NCBI GenBank assembly: GCA_964036665.1
Contig: OZ038532.1
Location: 15,084,537 to 15,148,536 of the forward strand
From: Gordius sp. MW1
Lineage: Eukaryota > Nematomorpha > Gordioida > Gordea > Gordiidae
Direction: 5' to 3'
DNA length: 64,000 bases
Every line of letters begins with the position of its first letter. The stretch's first letter is position 1. The notes beneath the pieces were generated by a model that was given only the letters and a program-made list of their open reading frames with translations, did not search any database and was not told the DNA's origin. Position numbers and translations under genes: made by a program. Shown one piece after another: positions 23,801 to 37,600 of the stretch.

Positions 23801-26800
23801 TTTGAGAATCCTATTATCCTCGATTGACTCCCGAAAAGAACTTGTAAGCAGCGAAAACTCTCATTTTGACAAAAGACAACCTTTTATTTTTGCGATTAGT
23901 TGGTTGTATCGCAGCGTGAGTGCTTAATTTTTGAAAACTGCTCTATGCGATCATGATTTTAAAGAAATAGTTTTATGATTCTGATAAATTTTTACTTTTT
24001 ATCATGTAAATCACGTCTGAAAACGACAACTTTCATCGGTTGAAAAAAATGTGAAAAATTTTGAGGTAAAAAAATTTATTTTTTGTTATTTTATGTGAAA
24101 GAGCTTGAAAAAATATATAGAAGTAAGCCAATTTGAGAATCCTTTTATCCTCGATTGACTCCCGAAAAGAACTTTTAAGCAGCGAAAACTCTCATTTTGG
24201 CAAAAGACAACGTTTTATTGTTGCGATTAGTTGGTTGTATCGCAACGTGAGTGCTTAATTTTTGAAAACTGCTCTATGCGATCATGATTTTAAAGAAATA
24301 GTTTTATGATTCTGATAAATTTTTACTTTTTATCATGTAAATCACGTCTGAAAACGACAACTTTCATCGGTTGAAAAAAATGTGAAAAATTTTCAGGTAA
24401 AAAAATTTATTTTTTGTTATTTTATGTGAAAGAGCTTGAAAAAATATATAGAAGTAAGCCAATTTGAGAATCCTTTTATCCTCGAATGACTCCCGAAAGA
24501 TATTTTAAGCAGCGAAAACTCTCATTTTGACAAAAGACAACGTATTATTGTTGCGATTAGTTGGTTGTATCGTAGCGTGAGTGCTTAATTTTTGAAAACT
24601 CCTCTATGCAATAATGATTTTAAAGAAATAGTTTTCTGATTCTGATAAATTTTTACTTTTTATCATGGAAATCACGTCTGAAATCGACAACTTTCACCGG
24701 ATGAATACGGTTGAAACAAAAAAATGTCAAAATTTTCAAATGAAAAAAATATTTTTTTGTTATTTTATGTGAAAGACCTTGAAAAAATATATAGAAGTAA
24801 GTTTATTTGACAATCCTATTATCCTCGATTGACTCCCGAAAAGAACTTTTAAGCAGCGAAAACTCTCATTTTGACAAAAGACAACGTTTAATTGTTGTTA
24901 TTAGTTTGTTGTGTCTCATAGTGAGTGCTTAATTTTTAAAACATGCTCTATGCAATCATGATTTTAAAGAAATAGTTTTCTGCTCCTGATATATTTTTAC
25001 TTTTTATCATGGAAATCACGTCTGAAAACGAAAACTTTCACGGATGAATACGGTTGAAACAAAAAAATTTCAAAATTTTCTAAGAAAAAAAATTTATTTT
25101 TTGTTATTTTATGTGGAAGAGCATGAAAAAATATATAGAAGTAAGCCAATTTGAGAATCTTATTATCTTCGATTGACTCCCGAAAAGAACTTTTAAGCAG
25201 CGAAAACACTCATTTTGACAAAAGACAACGTTTTATTGTTGCGATTAGTTGGTTGTATCGCAACGTGAGTGCTTAATTTTCGAAACCACGTCTGAAAACG
25301 ACAACTTTCATCGGATGAATACGGTTCAAAGAAAAATATGTGAAAAATTTTGAGGTAAAAATATTTCTTTTTTTCGATTCTATGTGAAAGAGCGTAAAAA
25401 AATATATAAAAGTAAGCCAATTTGAGAAACTGCTCTATGCGATCATGATTTTAAAGAAATAGTTTTCTGATTCTGATAAATTTTTACTTTTTATCATGGA
25501 AATCACGTCTGAAAACGACAACTTTCATCGGTTGAAAAAAATGTGAAAAATTTTGAGGTAAAAATTTTTTTTTTTGTTATTTTATTTGAAAGAGCTTAAA
25601 AAAATATATAGAAGTAAGCCAATTTGAGAATCCTTTTATCCTCGAATGACTCCCGAAAAGAACTTTTAAGCAGCGAAAACTCTCATTTTGACAACAACGT
25701 TTAATAGTTGCCATTAGTTTGTTGTATCGCATCGTAGTGCTTAATTTTTTAAACATGCTCTATGCAATCATGATTTAAAAAAAAATCTGCTCCTAATAAA
25801 TTTTTACTTTTTATCATGGAAATCACGTCTGAAAACGACAACTTTCATCGCATGAATACGGTTGAAACAAAAAAATGTCAAAATTTTCTAAGAAAAAAAA
25901 TATTTTTTTGTTATTTTATGTGAAAGAGCTTGAAAAAATATATAGAAGTAAGTTAATTTGACAATCCTATTATCCTCGATTGACTCCCGAAAAGAACTTT
26001 TAAGCAGCGGAAACTCTCATTTTGACAAAAGACAACGTTTTATTGTTGCGATTAGTTGGTTGTATCGCAGCGTGAGTGCTTAATTTTTGAAAACTGCTCT
26101 ATGCAATCATGATTTTAAAGAAATAGTTTTATGATTCTGATAAATTTTTACTTTTTATCATGTAAATCACGTCTGAAAACGACAACTTTCATCGGTTGAA
26201 AAAAATGTGAAAAATTTTCAGGTAAAAAAATTTATTTTTTGTTATTTTATGTAAAAGAGCTTGAAAAAATATATAGAAGTAAGCCAATTTGAGAATCCTT
26301 TTATCCTCGAATCACTCCCGAAAAGTACTTATAAGCAGCGAAAACTCTCATTTTGGCAAAAGACAACGTTTTATGGTTGCGATTAGTTGGTTGTATCGCA
26401 ACGTGAGTGCTTAATTTTTGAAAACTGCTCTATGCAATCATGATTTTAAAGAAATAGTTTTCATTCTGATAAACTTTTACTTTTATCATGGAAATCACGT
26501 CTGAAAACGACAACTTTCATCGGTTGAAAAAAATGTGAAAAATTTTGAGGTAAAAAAATTTATTTTTTGTTATTTTATTTGAAAGAGATTGAAAAAATAT
26601 ATAGAAGTAAGCCAATTTGAGAATCCTTTTATCCTCGAATGACTCCCGAAAAGAACTTAGCAGCGAAAACTCTCATTTTGACAAACAACGTTTAATAGTT
26701 GCCATTAGTTTGTTGTATCGCATCGTAGTGCTTAATTTTTGAAACATGCTCTATGCAATCATGATTTAAAAAAAAAAATCTGCTCCTAATAAATTTTTAC

Positions 26801-27767
26801 TTTTTATCATGGAAATCACGTCTAAAAACGACAACTTTCATCGCATGAATACGGTTGAAACCAAAAAATGTCAAAACTTTCTAAGAAAAAAAATATTTTT
26901 TTGTTATTTTATGTGAAAGAGCTTGAAAAAATATATAGAAGTAAGTTAATTTGACAATCCTATTATCCTCGATTGACTCCCGAAAAGAACTTTTAAGCAG
27001 CGGAAACTCTCATTTTGACAAAAGACAACGTTTTATTGTTGCGATTAGTTGGTTGTATCGCAGCGTGAGTGCTTAATTTTTGAAAACTGCTCTATGCGAT
27101 CATGATTTTAAAGAAATAGTTTTATGATTCTGATAAATTTTTACTTTTTATCATGTAAATCACGTCTGAAAACGACAACTTTCATCGGTTGAAAAAAATG
27201 TGAAAAATTTTCAGGTAAAAAAATTTATTTTTTGTTATTTTATGTGAAAGAGCTTGAAAAAATATATAGAAGTAAGCCAATTTGAGAATCCTTTTATCCT
27301 CGAATGACTCCCGAAAGATATTTTAAGCAGCGAAAACTCTCATTTTGACAAAAGACAACGTATTATTGTTGCGATTAGTTGGTTGTATCGTAGCGTGAGT
27401 GCTTAATTTTTGAAAACTCCTCTATGCAATAATGATTTTAAAGAAATAGTTTTCTGATTCTGATAAATTTTTACTTTTTATCATGGAAATCACGTCTGAA
27501 ATCGACAACTTTCACCGGATGAATACGGTTGAAACAAAAAAATGTCAAAATTTTCAAATGAAAAAAATATTTTTTTGTTATTTTATGTGAAAGACCTTGA
27601 AAAAATATATAGAAGTAAGTTTATTTGACAATCCTATTATCCTCGATTGACTCCCGAAAAGAACTTTTAAGCAGCGAAAACTCTCATTTTGACAAAAGAC
27701 AACGTTTAATTGTTGTTATTAGTTTGTTGTGTCTCATAGTGAGTGCTTAATTTTTAAAACATGCTCT
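20895..27767 (+). repeat. Family B 20-register HOR (~6,872 bp), copy 1
   Basis: The anchor 'cagcg' occurs at 21142, 21482, 21823, 22164, 22496, 22840, 23181, 23521, 23849, 24180, 24510, 24854, 25198, 25671, 26005, 26336, 26661, 26998, 27328, 27672 and then 28015: 20 intervals, one of them 473 bp because of an inserted C-type segment. The copy boundary is placed at 'atgcaatcatgatttta' (20,895 and 27,768), where the sequence returns to the start of the unit. The last part shares monomer types with the 12-mer HOR. Confidence 0.92.
25281..25428 (+). repeat. C-type segment embedded in family B HOR (copy 1)
   Basis: B sequence 'gtgagtgcttaatttt' is interrupted by 148 bp of family C sequence, from 'cgaaaccacgtctg' through 'atgaatacggttcaaag', 'aaaaatatgtg' and 'tttttcgattctatg' to 'agcgtaaaaaaatatataa' and 'ccaatttgagaa'. 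B then resumes with 'actgctctatgcg'. These variants are otherwise typical of C (compare 42,260-42,400). The host B monomer is essentially continuous across the insert. The right join has short homology (gaaa/gaa). Confidence 0.85.
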
Positions 27768-30700
27768 ATGCAATCATGATTTTAAAAAAATAGTTTTCTG
27801 ATTCTCATAAATTTTTACTTTTTATCATGGAAATCACGTCTGAAAACTACAACTTTCATCGGTTGAATACGGTTGAAACAAAAAAATGTCAAAATTCTAA
27901 GGAAAAGAAATATTTTTTTGTTATTTCAAATGAAAGAGCTTGAAAAAATATATAGAAGTAAGCCAATTTAAGAATCCTATTATACTCGATTGACTCCCGA
28001 AAAGAACTTTTAAGCAGCGAAAAGTCTCATTTTGACAAAAGACAACGTTTTATTATTGCGATTAGTTGGTTGTATCGCACGTGAGTGCTTAATTTTTGAA
28101 AACTGCTCTATGCGATCATGATTTTAAAGAAATAGTTTTATGATTCTCATAAATTTTTACTTTTTATCATTGAAATCACGTCTGAAAACGACAACTTTCA
28201 TCGGTTGAATACGGCTGAAACAAAAAAATGTCAAAATTCTAAGAAAAGAAATATTTTTTGTTATTTCAAATGAAAAGCTTGAAAAAATATATAGAAGTAA
28301 GCCAATTTAAGAATCCTATTATACTCGATTGACTCCCGAAAAGAACTTTTAAGCAGCGAAAAGTCTCATTTTGACAAAAGACAACGTTTTATTGTTGCGA
28401 TTAGTTGGTTGTATCGCACGTGAGTGCTTAATTTTTGAAAACTGCTCTATGCGATCATGATTTTAAAGAAACAGTTTTCAGCTTCTGATAAATTTTTACT
28501 TTTTATCATGGAAATCAGGTCTGAAAACGATAACTTTCATCGTATGAAAACGGTTGAGACAAAAAAATGTCAAAACTTTCTAAGGAAAAAAATACTTTTT
28601 TGTTATTTTATGTGAGAGCTTGAAAAAATATATAGAAGTAAGCCAATTTGAGATTCCTTTTATCCTCGATTGACTCCCGAAAAGAACTTTTAAGCAGCGA
28701 AAATTCTCATTTTGACAAAAGACAACGTTTTATTGTTGCGATTAGTTGGTTGTATCGTAGCGTGAGTGCTTAATTTTTGAAAACTGCTCCATGCAATCAT
28801 GATTTTAAAAAAATAGTTTTCTGATTCTCATAAATTTTTACTTTTTATCATTGAAATCACGTCTGAAAACGACAACTTTCATCGGTTGAATACGGCTGAA
28901 ACAAAAAAATGTCAAAATTCTAAGAAAAGAAATATTTTTTGTTATTTCAAATGAAAGAGCTTGAAAAAATATATAGAAGTAAGCCAATTTAAGAATCCTA
29001 TTATACTCGATTGACTCCCGAAAAGAACTTTTAAGCAGCGAAAAGTCTCATTTTGACAAAAGACAACGTTTTATTGTTGCGATTAGTTGGTTGTATCGCA
29101 CGTGAGTGCTTAATTTTTGAAAACTGCTCTATGCGATCATGATTTTAAAGAAACAGTTTTCAGCTTCTGATAAATTTTTACTTTTTATTATATAAATCAC
29201 GTCTGAAAACGACAACTTTCATCGGGGTTGAAAAAAATGTGAAAAATTTTAAGGTAAAAAAATTTATTTTATGTTATTTTATGAGAAAGAGCTTGAAAAA
29301 ATATATAGAAGTAAGCCAATTTGAGATTCCTTTTATCCTCGATTGACTCCCGAAAAGTACTTTTAAGCAGCGAAAACTCTTATTTTGACAAAAGACAACG
29401 TTTTATTGTTGCGATTAGTTGGTTGTATCGCAACGTGAGTGCTTAATTTTTGAAAACTGCTCTATGCGATCATGATTTTAAAGAAATAGTTTTCTGATTC
29501 TGATAAATTTTTACTTTTTATCATGGAAATCACGTCTGAAAACGACAACTGTCACCGGATGAATACGGTTGAAACAAAAAAATGTCAAAACTTTCTAAGG
29601 AAAAAAATACTTTTTTGTTATTTTATGTGAAAGAGCTTGAAAAAATATATAGAAGTAAGCCAATTTGAGATTCCTTTTATCCTCGATTGACTCCCGAAAA
29701 GAACTTTTAAGCAGCGAAAATTCTCATTTTGACAAAAGACAACGTTTTATTGTTGCGATTAGTTGGTTGTATCGTAGCGTGAGTGCTTAATTTTTGAAAA
29801 CTGCTCCATGCAATCATGATTTTAAAAAAATAGTTTTCTGATTCTCATAAATTTTTACTTTTTATCATTGAAATCACGTCTGAAAACGACAACTTTCATC
29901 GGTTGAATACGGCTGAAACAAAAAAATGTCAAAATTCTAAGAAAAGAAATATTTTTTGTTATTTCAAATGAAAGAGCTTGAAAAAATATATAGAAGTAAG
30001 CCAATTTAAGAATCCTATTATACTCGATTGACTCCCGAAAAGAACTTTTAAGCAGCGAAAAGTCTCATTTTGACAAGACAACGTTTTATTGTTGCGATTA
30101 GTTGGTTGTATCGCACGTGAGTGCTTAATTTTTGAAAACTGCTCTATGCGATCATGATTTTAAAGAAACAGTTTTCAGCTTCTGATAAATTTTTACTTTT
30201 TATCATGGAAATCAGGTCTGAAAACGATAACTTTCATCGTATGAAAACGGTTGAAACAAAAAAATGTCAAAATTTTTTGTGTAAAAAAATATTTTTTTGT
30301 TATTTTACGTGAAAGAGCTTAAAAAATATATAAAAGTAAGCCAATTTGAGAATCCTTTTATCCTCGATTGACTCCCGAAAAGTACTTTTAAGCAGCGAAA
30401 ACTCTCATTTTGGCAAAAGACAACGTTTTATTGTTGCGATTAGTTGGTTGTATCGCAACGTGAGTGCTTAATTTTTGAAAACTGCTCTATGCAATCATGA
30501 TTTTAAAGAAATAGTTTTCATTTTGATAAATTTTTAGTTTTATCATGGAAACACGTCTGAAAACGACAACTTTCATCGGTTGAAAAAAATGTGAAAAATT
30601 TTGAGGTAAAAAAATTTATTTTTTTGTTATTTTATGTGAAAGAGCTTGAAAAAATATATAGAAGTAAGCCAATTTGAGAATCCTATTATCCTCGATTGAC

Positions 30701-33700
30701 TCCCGAAAAGAACTTGTAAGCAGCGAAAACTCTCATTTTGACAAAAGACAACCTTTTATTTTTGCGATTAGTTGGTTGTATCGCAGCGTGAGTGCTTAAT
30801 TTTTGAAAACTGCTCTATGCGATCATGATTTTAAAGAAATAGTTTTATGATTCTGATAAATTTTTACTTTTTATCATGTAAATCACGTCTGAAAACGACA
30901 ACTTTCATCGGTTGAAAAAAATGTGAAAAATTTTGAGGTAAAAAAATTTATTTTTTGTTATTTTATGTGAAAGAGCTTGAAAAAATATATAGAAGTAAGC
31001 CAATTTGAGAATCCTTTTATCCTCGATTGACTCCCGAAAAGAACTTTTAAGCAGCGAAAACTCTCATTTTGGCAAAAGACAACGTTTTATTGTTGCGATT
31101 AGTTGGTTGTATCGCAACGTGAGTGCTTAATTTTTGAAAACTGCTCTATGCGATCATGATTTTAAAGAAATAGTTTTATGATTCTGATAAATTTTTACTT
31201 TTTATCATGTAAATCACGTCTGAAAACGACAACTTTCATCGGTTGAAAAAAATGTGAAAAATTTTCAGGTAAAAAAATTTATTTTTTGTTATTTTATGTG
31301 AAAGAGCTTGAAAAAATATATAGAAGTAAGCCAATTTGAGAATCCTTTTATCCTCGAATGACTCCCGAAAGATATTTTAAGCAGCGAAAACTCTCATTTT
31401 GACAAAAGACAACGTATTATTGTTGCGATTAGTTGGTTGTATCGTAGCGTGAGTGCTTAATTTTTGAAAACTCCTCTATGCAATAATGATTTTAAAGAAA
31501 TAGTTTTCTGATTCTGATAAATTTTTACTTTTTATCATGGAAATCACGTCTGAAATCGACAACTTTCACCGGATGAATACGGTTGAAACAAAAAAATGTC
31601 AAAATTTTCAAATGAAAAAAATATTTTTTTGTTATTTTATGTGAAAGACCTTGAAAAAATATATAGAAGTAAGTTTATTTGACAATCCTATTATCCTCGA
31701 TTGACTCCCGAAAAGAACTTTTAAGCAGCGAAAACTCTCATTTTGACAAAAGACAACGTTTAATTGTTGTTATTAGTTTGTTGTGTCTCATAGTGAGTGC
31801 TTAATTTTTAAAACATGCTCTATGCAATCATGATTTTAAAGAAATAGTTTTCTGCTCCTGATATATTTTTACTTTTTATCATGGAAATCACGTCTGAAAA
31901 CGAAAACTTTCACGGATGAATACGGTTGAAACAAAAAAATTTCAAAATTTTCTAAGAAAAAAAATTTATTTTTTGTTATTTTATGTGGAAGAGCATGAAA
32001 AAATATATAGAAGTAAGCCAATTTGAGAATCTTATTATCTTCGATTGACTCCCGAAAAGAACTTTTAAGCAGCGAAAACACTCATTTTGACAAAAGACAA
32101 CGTTTTATTGTTGCGATTAGTTGGTTGTATCGCAACGTGAGTGCTTAATTTTCGAAACCACGTCTGAAAACGACAACTTTCATCGGATGAATACGGTTCA
32201 AAGAAAAATATGTGAAAAATTTTGAGGTAAAAATATTTCTTTTTTTCGATTCTATGTGAAAGAGCGTAAAAAAATATATAAAAGTAAGCCAATTTGAGAA
32301 ACTGCTCTATGCGATCATGATTTTAAAGAAATAGTTTTCTGATTCTGATAAATTTTTACTTTTTATCATGGAAATCACGTCTGAAAACGACAACTTTCAT
32401 CGGTTGAAAAAAATGTGAAAAATTTTGAGGTAAAAATTTTTTTTTTTGTTATTTTATTTGAAAGAGCTTAAAAAAATATATAGAAGTAAGCCAATTTGAG
32501 AATCCTTTTATCCTCGAATGACTCCCGAAAAGAACTTTTAAGCAGCGAAAACTCTCATTTTGACAACAACGTTTAATAGTTGCCATTAGTTTGTTGTATC
32601 GCATCGTAGTGCTTAATTTTTTAAACATGCTCTATGCAATCATGATTTAAAAAAAAATCTGCTCCTAATAAATTTTTACTTTTTATCATGGAAATCACGT
32701 CTGAAAACGACAACTTTCATCGCATGAATACGGTTGAAACAAAAAAATGTCAAAATTTTCTAAGAAAAAAAATATTTTTTTGTTATTTTATGTGAAAGAG
32801 CTTGAAAAAATATATAGAAGTAAGTTAATTTGACAATCCTATTATCCTCGATTGACTCCCGAAAAGAACTTTTAAGCAGCGGAAACTCTCATTTTGACAA
32901 AAGACAACGTTTTATTGTTGCGATTAGTTGGTTGTATCGCAGCGTGAGTGCTTAATTTTTGAAAACTGCTCTATGCAATCATGATTTTAAAGAAATAGTT
33001 TTATGATTCTGATAAATTTTTACTTTTTATCATGTAAATCACGTCTGAAAACGACAACTTTCATCGGTTGAAAAAAATGTGAAAAATTTTCAGGTAAAAA
33101 AATTTATTTTTTGTTATTTTATGTAAAAGAGCTTGAAAAAATATATAGAAGTAAGCCAATTTGAGAATCCTTTTATCCTCGAATCACTCCCGAAAAGTAC
33201 TTATAAGCAGCGAAAACTCTCATTTTGGCAAAAGACAACGTTTTATGGTTGCGATTAGTTGGTTGTATCGCAACGTGAGTGCTTAATTTTTGAAAACTGC
33301 TCTATGCAATCATGATTTTAAAGAAATAGTTTTCATTCTGATAAACTTTTACTTTTATCATGGAAATCACGTCTGAAAACGACAACTTTCATCGGTTGAA
33401 AAAAATGTGAAAAATTTTGAGGTAAAAAAATTTATTTTTTGTTATTTTATTTGAAAGAGATTGAAAAAATATATAGAAGTAAGCCAATTTGAGAATCCTT
33501 TTATCCTCGAATGACTCCCGAAAAGAACTTAGCAGCGAAAACTCTCATTTTGACAAACAACGTTTAATAGTTGCCATTAGTTTGTTGTATCGCATCGTAG
33601 TGCTTAATTTTTGAAACATGCTCTATGCAATCATGATTTAAAAAAAAAAATCTGCTCCTAATAAATTTTTACTTTTTATCATGGAAATCACGTCTAAAAA

Positions 33701-34639
33701 CGACAACTTTCATCGCATGAATACGGTTGAAACCAAAAAATGTCAAAACTTTCTAAGAAAAAAAATATTTTTTTGTTATTTTATGTGAAAGAGCTTGAAA
33801 AAATATATAGAAGTAAGTTAATTTGACAATCCTATTATCCTCGATTGACTCCCGAAAAGAACTTTTAAGCAGCGGAAACTCTCATTTTGACAAAAGACAA
33901 CGTTTTATTGTTGCGATTAGTTGGTTGTATCGCAGCGTGAGTGCTTAATTTTTGAAAACTGCTCTATGCGATCATGATTTTAAAGAAATAGTTTTATGAT
34001 TCTGATAAATTTTTACTTTTTATCATGTAAATCACGTCTGAAAACGACAACTTTCATCGGTTGAAAAAAATGTGAAAAATTTTCAGGTAAAAAAATTTAT
34101 TTTTTGTTATTTTATGTGAAAGAGCTTGAAAAAATATATAGAAGTAAGCCAATTTGAGAATCCTTTTATCCTCGAATGACTCCCGAAAGATATTTTAAGC
34201 AGCGAAAACTCTCATTTTGACAAAAGACAACGTATTATTGTTGCGATTAGTTGGTTGTATCGTAGCGTGAGTGCTTAATTTTTGAAAACTCCTCTATGCA
34301 ATAATGATTTTAAAGAAATAGTTTTCTGATTCTGATAAATTTTTACTTTTTATCATGGAAATCACGTCTGAAATCGACAACTTTCACCGGATGAATACGG
34401 TTGAAACAAAAAAATGTCAAAATTTTCAAATGAAAAAAATATTTTTTTGTTATTTTATGTGAAAGACCTTGAAAAAATATATAGAAGTAAGTTTATTTGA
34501 CAATCCTATTATCCTCGATTGACTCCCGAAAAGAACTTTTAAGCAGCGAAAACTCTCATTTTGACAAAAGACAACGTTTAATTGTTGTTATTAGTTTGTT
34601 GTGTCTCATAGTGAGTGCTTAATTTTTAAAACATGCTCT
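27768..34639 (+). repeat. Family B 20-register HOR, copy 2
   Basis: 6,872 bp after copy 1 with every diagnostic monomer in the same order, including the 148-bp C-type segment and the 'aacttagcagcg' contraction. Differences seen by eye are few, for example 'tgaaaagcttg' near 28,272 where copy 1 has 'tgaaagagcttg'. Confidence 0.92.
32153..32300 (+). repeat. C-type segment embedded in family B HOR (copy 2)
   Basis: Same 148-bp C-type block with the same two joins, 6,872 bp after the first. It was amplified together with the HOR. Confidence 0.85.
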
Positions 34640-37600
34640 ATGCAATCATGATTTTAAAAAAATAGTTTTCTGATTCTCATAAATTTTTACTTTTTATCAT
34701 GGAAATCACGTCTGAAAACTACAACTTTCATCGGTTGAATACGGTTGAAACAAAAAAATGTCAAAATTCTAAGGAAAAGAAATATTTTTTTGTTATTTCA
34801 AATGAAAGAGCTTGAAAAAATATATAGAAGTAAGCCAATTTAAGAATCCTATTATACTCGATTGACTCCCGAAAAGAACTTTTAAGCAGCGAAAAGTCTC
34901 ATTTTGACAAAAGACAACGTTTTATTATTGCGATTAGTTGGTTGTATCGCACGTGAGTGCTTAATTTTTGAAAACTGCTCTATGCGATCATGATTTTAAA
35001 GAAATAGTTTTATGATTCTCATAAATTTTTACTTTTTATCATTGAAATCACGTCTGAAAACGACAACTTTCATCGGTTGAATACGGCTGAAACAAAAAAA
35101 TGTCAAAATTCTAAGAAAAGAAATATTTTTTGTTATTTCAAATGAAAAACTTGAAAAAATATATAGAAGTAAGCCAATTTAAGAATCCTATTATACTCGA
35201 TTGACTCCCGAAAAGAACTTTTAAGCAGCGAAAAGTCTCATTTTGACAAAAGACAACGTTTTATTGTTGCGATTAGTTGGTTGTATCGCACGTGAGTGCT
35301 TAATTTTTGAAAACTGCTCTATGCGATCATGATTTTAAAGAAACAGTTTTCAGCTTCTGATAAATTTTTACTTTTTATCATGGAAATCAGGTCTGAAAAC
35401 GATAACTTTCATCGTATGAAAACGGTTGAAACAAAAAAATGTCAAAACTTTCTAAGGAAAAAAATACTTTTTTGTTATTTTATGTGAGAGCTTGAAAAAA
35501 TATATAGAAGTAAGCCAATTTGAGATTCCTTTTATCCTCGATTGACTCCCGAAAAGAACTTTTAAGCAGCGAAAATTCTCATTTTGACAAAAGACAACGT
35601 TTTATTGTTGCGATTAGTTGGTTGTATCGTAGCGTGAGTGCTTAATTTTTGAAAACTGCTCCATGCAATCATGATTTTAAAAAAATAGTTTTCTGATTCT
35701 CATAAATTTTTACTTTTTATCATTGAAATCACGTCTGAAAACGACAACTTTCATCGGTTGAATACGGCTGAAACAAAAAAATGTCAAAATTCTAAGAAAA
35801 GAAATATTTTTTGTTATTTCAAATGAAAGAGCTTGAAAAAATATATAGAAGTAAGCCAATTTAAGAATCCTATTATACTCGATTGACTCCCGAAAAGAAC
35901 TTTTAAGCAGCGAAAAGTCTCATTTTGACAAAAGACAACGTTTTATTGTTGCGATTAGTTGGTTGTATCGCACGTGAGTGCTTAATTTTTGAAAACTGCT
36001 CTATGCGATCATGATTTTAAAGAAACAGTTTTCAGCTTCTGATAAATTTTTACTTTTTATTATATAAATCACGTCTGAAAACGACAACTTTCATCGGGGT
36101 TGAAAAAAATGTGAAAAATTTTAAGGTAAAAAAATTTATTTTATGTTATTTTATGAGAAAGAGCTTGAAAAAATATATAGAAGTAAGCCAATTTGAGATT
36201 CCTTTTATCCTCGATTGACTCCCGAAAAGTACTTTTAAGCAGCGAAAACTCTTATTTTGACAAAAGACAACGTTTTATTGTTGCGATTAGTTGGTTGTAT
36301 CGCAACGTGAGTGCTTAATTTTTGAAAACTGCTCTATGCGATCATGATTTTAAAGAAATAGTTTTCTGATTCTGATAAATTTTTACTTTTTATCATGGAA
36401 ATCACGTCTGAAAACGACAACTGTCACCGGATGAATACGGTTGAAACAAAAAAATGTCAAAACTTTCTAAGGAAAAAAATACTTTTTTGTTATTTTATGT
36501 GAAAGAGCTTGAAAAAATATATAGAAGTAAGCCAATTTGAGATTCCTTTTATCCTCGATTGACTCCCGAAAAGAACTTTTAAGCAGCGAAAATTCTCATT
36601 TTGACAAAAGACAACGTTTTATTGTTGCGATTAGTTGGTTGTATCGTAGCGTGAGTGCTTAATTTTTGAAAACTGCTCCATGCAATCATGATTTTAAAAA
36701 AATAGTTTTCTGATTCTCATAAATTTTTACTTTTTATCATTGAAATCACGTCTGAAAACGACAACTTTCATCGGTTGAATACGGCTGAAACAAAAAAATG
36801 TCAAAATTCTAAGAAAAGAAATATTTTTTGTTATTTAAATGAAAGAGCTTGAAAAAATATATAGAAGTAAGCCAATTTAAGAATCCTATTATACTCGATT
36901 GACTCCCGAAAAGAACTTTTAAGCAGCGAAAAGTCTCATTTTGACAAGACAACGTTTTATTGTTGCGATTAGTTGGTTGTATCGCACGTGAGTGCTTAAT
37001 TTTTGAAAACTGCTCTATGCGATCATGATTTTAAAGAAACAGTTTTCAGCTTCTGATAAATTTTTACTTTTTATCATGGAAATCAGGTCTGAAAACGATA
37101 ACTTTCATCGTATGAAAACGGTTGAAACAAAAAAATGTCAAAATTTTTTGTGTAAAAAAATATTTTTTTGTTATTTTACGTGAAAGAGCTTAAAAAATAT
37201 ATAAAAGTAAGCCAATTTGAGAATCCTTTTATCCTCGATTGACTCCCGAAAAGTACTTTTAAGCAGCGAAAACTCTCATTTTGGCAAAAGACAACGTTTT
37301 ATTGTTGCGATTAGTTGGTTGTATCGCAACGTGAGTGCTTAATTTTTGAAAACTGCTCTATGCAATCATGATTTTAAAGAAATAGTTTTCATTTTGATAA
37401 ATTTTTAGTTTTATCATGGAAACACGTCTGAAAACGACAACTTTCATCGGTTGAAAAAAATGTGAAAAATTTTGAGGTAAAAAAATTTATTTTTTTGTTA
37501 TTTTATGTGAAAGAGCTTGAAAAAATATATAGAAGTAAGCCAATTTGAGAATCCTATTATCCTCGATTGACTCCCGAAAAGAACTTGTAAGCAGCGAAAA

